The translations under genes and the position numbers were made by a program. A stretch of DNA of 49,194 nt from JAGPUQ01 sp049325095 (GTDB lineage: Bacteria > Pseudomonadota > Gammaproteobacteria > Pseudomonadales > Porticoccaceae): positions 1 to 49,194 of the forward strand of contig JBMOPO010000048.1 in assembly GCA_049325095.1 (NCBI GenBank), read 5' to 3'. This document shows, piece after piece, positions 43,252-49,194 of the stretch; position 1 is the stretch's first letter; each line of letters begins with the position of its first letter. The notes beneath the pieces are model-generated. The model was not told where the DNA came from and did no database searches. It saw only the letters and a list, made by a program, of their open reading frames with translations.

Positions 43252-44553
43252 ATGGCCGGTACCCCGGCTCCACGACGGGAGTCATCCATCCGCAGGCGCC
43301 TCGCCGCCCTGCTCTGCCTGCTGCTGGGCGCGCTCCCGCCCGCAGCCGCAGCCCAGGCCGATCGACATTCGCCGGCCGGCGCCGCGGACGACTCGGCCGC
43401 ACACCCCATCGCGCCCAATCTGGACCTCCAGGAAATCGCCCCGCCGCCGGACCCGGGTGCGGCCGCCGGGGAGGAGGTCATGGGCCCGCCGCTGCCCCCC
43501 GGCGGCAGGGCGCAAAACTTCCTGCTGCTGGGTAGCGAAGTACCTCCGGCCACCGCCACCCGGCTGGCCTGGACGCCCGACGGCGGCATCGGCGGCCTGG
43601 CCGCGCCCACGCCGGTGCTGGTGATCAATGGCGCCCGCCCGGGCCCCAACCTGTGCCTGACCGCGGCGGTGCACGGCGATGAACTCAACGGCATCGAAAT
43701 CGTGCGCCGGGTGATGTACGACATCCAGCCCCAACGGCTCGGCGGCCGCCTGATCGGGATTCCGATCGTCAACCTCGACGGCTTTCGGCGCGGCTCCCGC
43801 TATCTGTCCGATCGCCGCGACCTGAACCGGCATTTCCCCGGCCACCCCAGGGGCAGCCTGGCCTCGCGCATGGCCTACTCGCTGTTCGAGGAAGTCCTGG
43901 ACCAGTGCGATTATCTGGTGGACATCCACACCGGCTCGCTCGGGCGCGACAATCTGCCCCAGGTGCGCGCCGACATGCGCCGCGACGACCTGGCCGAGTT
44001 CACCCGGGGATTCGGCCATATCGTGGTGCTGCACAGTCCCGGCGCGCGCGGCATGCTGCGCCCGGAGGCCCTGGCGCGCGGCATCCTGACCGTCACCCTG
44101 GAAGTCGGGGAGTCGCAACGCCTGCAGCCCAGGCCGGTGGCCGCCGGGGTGCGGGCCGTCAACCGCCTGTTGCAGCACCTGGGCATGTACGCGCGGCTGT
44201 TCCAGTTGGGCTCCCCCGAGCCGGTCTACTACGAATCGCTGTGGATCCGCGCGCCCACCGGCGGCATCCTGCTCAACGAGGTACAGCTTGGCGCCCAGCT
44301 GACCCAAGGCCAGCAACTGGGCACGGTGGTCGACCCCATCACCAATGCGCGGACCCCCATTTCCACCGACGTCGCCGGACGCCTGATCGGCATGGCCGTC
44401 AGCCAGGTGGTGATGCCCGGTTTCGCCGCCTACCACATCGGCATCGAAGCGGCTGCCGAAGAACCGATCGAGACCGAGGACCTGGATCCACCGCCCGAAG
44501 CGGAGGTGATTGACGACGAAGCGGCCGGCGGCGAGGCCGATCCGGAGGAATGA
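43252..44553 (+). CDS. Succinylglutamate desuccinylase/aspartoacylase-family zinc deacylase
   Basis: This 433-residue protein has a signal peptide (about 1-35), then an AstE/aspartoacylase-type zinc carboxypeptidase fold. Zinc ligands are visible as His141/Glu144 in HGDELNG and His226 in DIHTGS, with an ARPGP loop ahead. A C-terminal domain carries a barrel-like region, followed by an acidic tail. It starts 7 bases after the ligase gene. An exported deacylase could remove acyl or amino-acid groups added by the ligase. Confidence 0.85.
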   Translation: MAGTPAPRRESSIRRRLAALLCLLLGALPPAAAAQADRHSPAGAADDSAAHPIAPNLDLQEIAPPPDPGAAAGEEVMGPPLPPGGRAQNFLLLGSEVPPATATRLAWTPDGGIGGLAAPTPVLVINGARPGPNLCLTAAVHGDELNGIEIVRRVMYDIQPQRLGGRLIGIPIVNLDGFRRGSRYLSDRRDLNRHFPGHPRGSLASRMAYSLFEEVLDQCDYLVDIHTGSLGRDNLPQVRADMRRDDLAEFTRGFGHIVVLHSPGARGMLRPEALARGILTVTLEVGESQRLQPRPVAAGVRAVNRLLQHLGMYARLFQLGSPEPVYYESLWIRAPTGGILLNEVQLGAQLTQGQQLGTVVDPITNARTPISTDVAGRLIGMAVSQVVMPGFAAYHIGIEAAAEEPIETEDLDPPPEAEVIDDEAAGGEADPEE

Positions 44554-44559
44554 CCCGCT

Positions 44560-45093
44560 TCAGCCCCTGAGCATGCGCACCAGCGTGCGGTCGCGATCGA
44601 AAAAGTGATGCTTGAGGGCCGCCCCGACATGGCCCAGCACGGCGATCAGGAGGAGGATCCAGAGGGTGCCGTGCACGCCCTCCAGGATCTCCTCCAGCGG
44701 CTCACTGGCCGCCAGCAGCACCGGCACCGGGATGCTGCCGAACAGCGCCAGTTCATGGCCTTCGGCCTGGGTGAGCAGCCAGCCCGACAGCGGCTGGGCG
44801 ATGGCCAGCCCGTACAGCGCCCAGTGCAGCAGCGGCGCGAGCCGCCGCGCGAGCGGGCCGCCCTCGGGAGCCGGCGGGGGGTCGATCAGCCGCCAGATGA
44901 GCCGCACCGCCATCAGCACCAGCAGCACAAATCCCAGCGACTGGTGCCAATTCATCGCCGCCGTGCGGGCCGGACCCTTAGCCATCTCCTCGACCACCAG
45001 GCCCAGGACCAACACCCCGACCAACAGTGCGGCCGCCGACCAGTGCAGCGCGCGGGCTACCAGTCCATAGCCTTGGAAAGTGTTGCGCAACAT
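44560..45093 (-). CDS. Cytochrome b561-family membrane protein
   Basis: This 177-residue inner-membrane b-type cytochrome has four helices. Histidines in ARALHWSAA, MNWHQSLGF, GVHGTLW and ALKHHFFDR are candidate heme ligands. Such proteins move electrons from quinol to periplasmic acceptors. I chose the ATG at 45093, with GGGAGC seven bases upstream; a TTG at 45123 would add ten residues without family support. It is convergent with the deacylase gene, six bases away. Confidence 0.9.
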   Translation of the reverse strand: MLRNTFQGYGLVARALHWSAAALLVGVLVLGLVVEEMAKGPARTAAMNWHQSLGFVLLVLMAVRLIWRLIDPPPAPEGGPLARRLAPLLHWALYGLAIAQPLSGWLLTQAEGHELALFGSIPVPVLLAASEPLEEILEGVHGTLWILLLIAVLGHVGAALKHHFFDRDRTLVRMLRG

Positions 45094-45219
45094 CGACACG
45101 CTCCCTGGACGAGTTCCCGGCAATCTGGGGCGGGAAGCTTAACACCGACTCTCGGTTGCCGCGGCGCGCCCGGCTGTGGTGCAATCCCGCCACGCGAAAC
45201 CGACAATCGAGGCACTGCC

Positions 45220-45570
45220 ATGGGGCTTTCCGGAACCGACCTGATCCAGCAGTTCGAGCTGTATTTCGACGGCGCGGACCTGACCAACGCCAGCCTCTAT
45301 CTCTGTGTCGACGACACCCTGGGAGACGCCGGCGCCCAGCGCATCATCGCCGCCCTGCGCCACGCCGGGCTCTGGTCCGCCGCCCCGGCCAAGACCGTGC
45401 CCGCCGAGCACAAGCCCATGTACGCCGAGCAGATGAAATTCATCGGCTACCGCTCCGGCCATCTGGAGGGCGAGACCTTCCACATCGCCGCCTACGACCA
45501 CCCCAAGTTTCCCTACCACCCGGAACGCTGGCAGGCCTGGCAGGACTGCATCGCCAGGCTCTACCCCTGA
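45220..45570 (+). CDS. Hypothetical protein
   Basis: I do not recognise this 116-residue soluble protein. It has no signal peptide or membrane helix. The sequence is rich in aromatic residues, with FELYFDGADLTNASLYLCVDD near the start and YDHPKFPYHPERWQAWQDC near the end. GAGG lies seven bases before the ATG, and TTGCCG (45156) with TGCAAT (45180) at 18 bases could be its promoter. It precedes CoA-transferase copy 3 by 55 bases and may share its transcript. Confidence 0.7.
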   Translation: MGLSGTDLIQQFELYFDGADLTNASLYLCVDDTLGDAGAQRIIAALRHAGLWSAAPAKTVPAEHKPMYAEQMKFIGYRSGHLEGETFHIAAYDHPKFPYHPERWQAWQDCIARLYP

Positions 45571-45625
45571 TCGGCGTAGAGCCTGGACCCATACATAAAA
45601 ATCGACCCGAACAACGGGGGAACCC

Positions 45626-46849
45626 ATGGCCAAGCGACATGTACTCGACGGCGTGCGCGTGCTCGATTTCTCCCAGCACGTGGCCGGTCCCGCCTGCACC
45701 CGGATGATGGCCGAGATGGGCGCCGAGGTGATCAAGCTGGAACTCGCGCCGCTCGGCGAACAGATCCGCAACGTCGGCTTCAAGGTCAACGGCCGCAGCG
45801 TCTACTTCATCCAGCAGAATCGCGGCAAGAAAAGCCTCTGCCTGGACATGAAAAGCCCTGCCGGCCGCGAGCTGGTCTACGAACTGGTCAAGCGGGTCGA
45901 CGTGGTGGTCGAGAATTTCGCCCCCGGCGCCATCGGCCGCCTGGGACTGCCCTGGGCCCGGGTCCGGGAGCTCAATCCCGAGTGCATCATGTGCTCGATC
46001 TCCACCTTCGGCCAGGAGGGCCCGCTGGCCGGGCTGCCCGGCTACGACTTCATCGGCCAGGCCTATGCCGGCGTCACCTCGATGATCGGCGATCGCGACA
46101 ACGGACCCTACATCCCCATCGCGGCGCTGGGCGACACCACCACCGGCGCCCACGCCCTGGCCGCCATCAATGGCGCCCTGTATCACCGCGCCACCGCCGG
46201 CGGCGGCGGACAGTTCCTCGACATCTCGCTGCTCGACTGCTATTTCCACAGCCACGAGATGAATGTGGGCGCGGTGAGCGCCAGCGGCGGCGCCATCGAC
46301 CCCTATCTGCCGGGCCGCCACCACCAGGCGGTGGCCCCGCTCGGGGTGTACAAGAGCAGGGACGGCTACCTGATCCTGATCGCCATCCTCGGCCGCTGGA
46401 AGGATTTCTGCGCGGCCATGGGCCGGCCGGAGCTGATCGCCGATCCGCGTTTCGTCGACGACGCGGCGCGGGTCGCCCACCACGCCGAACTCAAGGAGCT
46501 GATCGAGACCTGGCTGCAGGCCCAGGAAAGCGACGAGCACACCATCCGCCTGCTGGGCAGGCACCATGTGCCGGTGGCGCCCATCCTGTCGATCCGCCAG
46601 GCGATGAACCTCCCGCACCTGCGCCAGCGCGGCACGGTGCGCACCATCACCGACCGCGGAGCGGGCCGCTTCGACATCCCCGGCATGCCGCTGCGGTTTT
46701 CGGCCTTCACCAACGACCTCGACCTGCAGGCGCCCTACCTGGGCGAACACAATGCGGAAATTCTCGGCGGCCTGTTGGGTGTCGGCGCCCGGCGCCTGGC
46801 GGAACTCACCGCCGAGGGCGTGCTGGTGGCGGAGCCGCTGCCGGCCTGA
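45626..46849 (+). CDS. CaiB/BaiF family III CoA-transferase, copy 3
   Basis: This 407-residue CoA-transferase has GVRVLDFSQHVAGPACTRMM, QQNRGKKSLCLD and catalytic Asp170 in ALGDTTTGAHA. It is the close paralogue of copy 2. The pocket differs: VGFKVNGRSVYF replaces LPVLRNGRSSYF, and the middle region QHDVAVNSYSASAGAF of copy 2 reads SHEMNVGAVSASGGAI here. The acid pair is unknown. A carboxymuconolactone-decarboxylase-type gene is convergent downstream. Confidence 0.9.
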   Translation: MAKRHVLDGVRVLDFSQHVAGPACTRMMAEMGAEVIKLELAPLGEQIRNVGFKVNGRSVYFIQQNRGKKSLCLDMKSPAGRELVYELVKRVDVVVENFAPGAIGRLGLPWARVRELNPECIMCSISTFGQEGPLAGLPGYDFIGQAYAGVTSMIGDRDNGPYIPIAALGDTTTGAHALAAINGALYHRATAGGGGQFLDISLLDCYFHSHEMNVGAVSASGGAIDPYLPGRHHQAVAPLGVYKSRDGYLILIAILGRWKDFCAAMGRPELIADPRFVDDAARVAHHAELKELIETWLQAQESDEHTIRLLGRHHVPVAPILSIRQAMNLPHLRQRGTVRTITDRGAGRFDIPGMPLRFSAFTNDLDLQAPYLGEHNAEILGGLLGVGARRLAELTAEGVLVAEPLPA

Positions 46850-46891
46850 GCGGCCGGGACATCTGTCGCTGCCTGCAGCTCCCCAACCGCC

Positions 46892-47443
46892 TCAGAAACC
46901 CGCCACGCCGGGGTCCAGCTGCACGCCGAAGGAATTCAGCGCCATGGACACCAAGTGGTACTGGCCCACGGTGAACACCACATCCATCAGTTGCAGGGTG
47001 TCGTAGTGCCCGGCCAGCGCCGCCCAGGTGGCGTCGCTCACGCAGGCATCGTGGTAGAGCTCGTCGGCGGCGCGCAGCAGCGCCGATTCCAGTGCGGTCC
47101 AGCCCCCGGCGTCCGGGCCCTTCTTGATGCGGGCGATCTCCGGGTCCGTCAGTCCGGCCTCGCGGCCGAAAATCACGTGCTGCCCCCATTCGTATTCGGC
47201 CTGGCACAGCCAACCGACGCGCAGGATCAGGATCTCCCGGTCGCGGGCCGGCAGGCGGTTGGTGTCGCCCATCACGTGATACGCCCAGACGGTGAACTTC
47301 TGGGCCGCGTCCCAGTGCCGCGCCAGGGTGCCGAGCACGTTGTAGAAGGGCTGCGAAGCCTTGACCGGACCCAGCACCTTGCGCTGCTCGTCGGTCCATT
47401 CGCTCTCGGCCAGGGGCGGGATTCGGGGCTGCGACAGTTTCAT
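46892..47443 (-). CDS. Carboxymuconolactone decarboxylase-family protein
   Basis: This 183-residue protein is of the CMD/AhpD superfamily: the alpha-helical core includes RDREILILRVGWLCQAEYEWGQHVIFG and AGLTDPEIARIKKGPD. There is no CxxC pair, so it is not a classical peroxidase of the AhpD kind. The start ATG at 47443 has GGAG six bases upstream; a TTG at 47449 is less likely. Some relatives act on aromatic-ring cleavage products, but the substrate here is unknown. Confidence 0.88.
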   Translation of the reverse strand: MKLSQPRIPPLAESEWTDEQRKVLGPVKASQPFYNVLGTLARHWDAAQKFTVWAYHVMGDTNRLPARDREILILRVGWLCQAEYEWGQHVIFGREAGLTDPEIARIKKGPDAGGWTALESALLRAADELYHDACVSDATWAALAGHYDTLQLMDVVFTVGQYHLVSMALNSFGVQLDPGVAGF

Positions 47444-47491
47444 GGTCAACTCCAGTGGTTATGCTTTTTTGACGCGCCGCCAGCGAGCGGC

Positions 47492-47509
47492 GGCCGGCCG
47501 GCCGGCCGG
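47492..47509. repeat. Short (GGCC)n tandem repeat
   Basis: GGCC is repeated four times plus GG, between the NhaD and CMD-family genes. It is self-complementary and could form a hairpin. It may simply be a chance run in GC-rich DNA, but such 4-base repeats can slip. Confidence 0.5.
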
Positions 47510-47598
47510 GTCGGATGCCAGATTAACCCGAAACCGATCGCCGGTCTGCGTCCCCGGGGCGGTGCCGGCGGGCCGCCACCCCCGGGCCCGGCCGCCGC

Positions 47599-48957
47599 TC
47601 AGAGCAACGCAGCGCCGATGAAGGCGGCGGCACCGGCCAGGTAGCCGGCCAGCGCCAACAGGCTGATGCGCCGCAGATACCAGAAGAAATCGATGCGCTC
47701 CATGCCCATGGCCGCCACTCCGGCGGCAGAGCCGATGATCAGACAACTGCCGCCGGTGCCGGCGCAATAGGCCAGCAGCTCCCAGAATTTGCCGTCACGG
47801 ACGAAATACTGCAACCATTGCGCATCGCCGGCACCGCCGGCCAGGGCAGCCGGATCGATCAGGGGGTACATCTTCATGGCGCCGGCCACCAGGGGCACGT
47901 TGTCGACCACCGCGGACAGCAGGCCAATGGCAACATTGATCGCGTAGATGTTCCCGAGGCTCTCCCTGAGCCAGGCGGCGACCTGGTTCAGGTGGCCGGC
48001 GCTGGCGAGGCTCGAGACCGCGAGCAGAATGCCCAGAAAGAACAGCACACTGGTGGTGTCGACGCGGCGCAGTACGCCGACCACCGACAGCGGATGCTTG
48101 TCCTCCTGGTTCTTGTCGCGATGCAGCAGCTCGGTGGTCACCCAGAGCACCGACAGCCCCAACAGCATGCCCATGTAGGGGGGCAGATGGGTGAGGGTCT
48201 TGAACACCGGCACGAACACCAGCGCGCCGAGGCCCATGAAGAACACCAGCCGGCGCTCGAACGGCGTGGTCGGATCGCCCGCCTCTTCGAAGGTCGGGGC
48301 GGCGGCCGGGCGCTCGAGCTCGCCCTTGAGCCGCGGACTCACCAGCAGCAGGGGCACCAGCAGGCAGATCAGGCTGGGCAGGAACAGTTGCCGGATGATG
48401 CCCAGCGTGGTGATCTGGTTGCCGATCCACAGCATGGTGGTGGTGACATCCCCGATCGGCGACCAGGCGCCGCCGGCGTTGGCCGCGATCACCACCAGCC
48501 CCACGAACAGCCAGCGCTCCTCGCCCGGCCGCACGAGCTTTCTGAGCAGCGACACCATGACAATGGTGGTGGTCAGGTTGTCGAGCACCGCCGACAGAAA
48601 GAAGGTGATGAAACTGACCAGCCACAGCAGGGCGACGCGATTGCTGGTGGCGATGCGATCGGTGATGACCTTGAAGCCCTCGTGGGCATCGATCAGTTCC
48701 ACGATGGTCATGGCGCCCAGCAGAAAGAACAGGATCTCGGCGATCTCGCCCAGGTGGTGGCGCAGTTCGGCGGGGATCCCGTGGACCTCTCCGGATGCGC
48801 CGGCGAAAATCTGCTCGGCCCCCAGCACCAGGATGGTCCAGCAGAGCACCGCGGTGAGAATGGCCGAGGCGGCCTTGTCGATCTTGAGCGGATGCTCGAG
48901 GGCGATACAGGCATAGCCGATCACGAACACCGCGGCCATCGACAGGTAGGCTGACAT
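47599..48957 (-). CDS. nhaD: NhaD-type Na+/H+ antiporter
   Basis: This 452-residue inner-membrane antiporter of the NhaD/ion-transporter superfamily exports sodium in exchange for protons. About a dozen helices are visible. The conserved segments SAVLDNLTTTIVMVSLL and NAGGAWSPIGDVTTTMLWI are in the first half, and LLSAVVDNVPLVAGAMKM and GTGGSCLIIGSAAGVAAMG in the second, giving the inverted repeat typical of the family. NhaD is common in marine and haloalkaliphilic gammaproteobacteria, which agrees with a saline habitat. Confidence 0.94.
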   Translation of the reverse strand: MSAYLSMAAVFVIGYACIALEHPLKIDKAASAILTAVLCWTILVLGAEQIFAGASGEVHGIPAELRHHLGEIAEILFFLLGAMTIVELIDAHEGFKVITDRIATSNRVALLWLVSFITFFLSAVLDNLTTTIVMVSLLRKLVRPGEERWLFVGLVVIAANAGGAWSPIGDVTTTMLWIGNQITTLGIIRQLFLPSLICLLVPLLLVSPRLKGELERPAAAPTFEEAGDPTTPFERRLVFFMGLGALVFVPVFKTLTHLPPYMGMLLGLSVLWVTTELLHRDKNQEDKHPLSVVGVLRRVDTTSVLFFLGILLAVSSLASAGHLNQVAAWLRESLGNIYAINVAIGLLSAVVDNVPLVAGAMKMYPLIDPAALAGGAGDAQWLQYFVRDGKFWELLAYCAGTGGSCLIIGSAAGVAAMGMERIDFFWYLRRISLLALAGYLAGAAAFIGAALL

Positions 48958-49067
48958 CGGGATGGGTCTCCAGGCTGGAGCAGATCCGGGCGCGGCTCAT
49001 CCGCCGGATGAGGCTGGGCGCGGCCCCGTAACTCGGGCCGGGTTGCCACACTCGGGCGGTACGTTAA

Positions 49068-49194
49068 GGAACCTCTGATTAATCCGCCACATCGGCGATA
49101 ATAATGCTTGTCGATCCCACTGCATGGAGCGGTCCGCGATGCGCCAGAAGACGTTTGCCGGTGAAGGCTTTGAGAAGTACCGCAAGGCGACCCG
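49068..49194 (+). mobile_element. Left end of an IS5-family insertion sequence (partial)
   Basis: A candidate terminal inverted repeat starts GGAACCTCTGATTAATC at 49068. Directly before it lies TTAA (49064-49067), which fits the YTAR target preference of the IS5 subgroup. A transposase start follows at 49139. The element runs off the right edge, so the second end and the target duplication cannot be checked. It inserted upstream of nhaD, about 110 bases from its start. Confidence 0.75.
49139..49194 (+). CDS. IS5-family transposase, N-terminal fragment (cut by window edge)
   Basis: The first 18 codons read MRQKTFAGEGFEKYRKAT and are followed by the window edge. This matches the usual N-terminus of IS5-group transposases (MRQKTFADxxFEKYRKxTR). 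GGAG lies about nine bases before the ATG. Whether the gene is intact cannot be seen. Confidence 0.8.
   Translation, partial: MRQKTFAGEGFEKYRKAT

Noticed and set aside
47461..47598. Possible intrinsic terminator downstream of nhaD
   Set aside because: A GC-rich hairpin is possible and a T-run exists (47465-47470), but the T-run lies on the plus strand, on the wrong side for the minus-strand nhaD transcript.

Overview
The window is high-GC DNA from a free-living gammaproteobacterium; I judged GC by eye and did not compute it. The strongest taxonomic clue is the block aspS-yebC-ruvC-ruvA-ruvB-ybgC-tolQ-tolR-tolA (1-6942, minus strand), a classic gammaproteobacterial gene order, followed by a divergent HU-type nucleoid protein and proS. 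I see no rRNA, tRNA or CRISPR array.

Layout. (1) 1-6942, minus: envelope and DNA-repair housekeeping operons, with tolA cut by the left edge. (2) 7123-9541, plus: HU-like protein and prolyl-tRNA synthetase. (3) 9849-22352: an accessory lipid-type locus in two converging units. The plus unit encodes a fatty-acyl-AMP ligase, an extended SDR reductase, an FA2H/Scs7-type lipid hydroxylase, an LpxL-like acyltransferase and two tandem PAPS sulfotransferases. The minus unit encodes a GT8-like protein, a third sulfotransferase, a DAG-kinase-family lipid kinase, a TAM41-like nucleotidyltransferase, a second GT8-like protein, a 2OG-Fe(II) oxygenase and a 4'-phosphopantetheinyl transferase. The units meet tail to tail with a 32-base overlap. 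I infer synthesis of a hydroxylated, sulfated and possibly glycosylated lipid, perhaps ceramide-like. This is the best candidate in the window for an undescribed system.

(4) 22384-26838, minus: PLDc_N membrane peptide, two-TM ion channel, NTF2-like protein, CinA, CoA-type Nudix hydrolase and a family III CoA-transferase. (5) 27042-35085, minus: a heavy-metal RND efflux system (czcA, DUF3147, czcB, czcC) behind a small His-rich exported protein and msrP-msrQ, so periplasmic methionine repair and metal export may be co-transcribed. (6) 35229-39445, plus: a second CoA-transferase, an acyl-CoA synthetase and an outer-membrane beta-barrel protein, which looks like uptake and activation of an organic acid.

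(7) 39527-46849: SlyD-like FKBP; a compact four-gene set (retropepsin-like RimK-associated protease, inactive transglutaminase with 7TM, RimK-like ATP-grasp ligase, AstE-like deacylase); cytochrome b561; an unrecognised small protein; and a third CoA-transferase closely related to the second. (8) 46892-48957, minus: carboxymuconolactone-decarboxylase-family protein and NhaD Na+/H+ antiporter. (9) 49068-49194: left end of an IS5-family insertion sequence, cut by the window edge.

Genes in each block are tightly packed, with many ATGA/GTGA stop-start overlaps, so most blocks are probably operons. All functions are inferred from sequence motifs and gene order; no database search was run.
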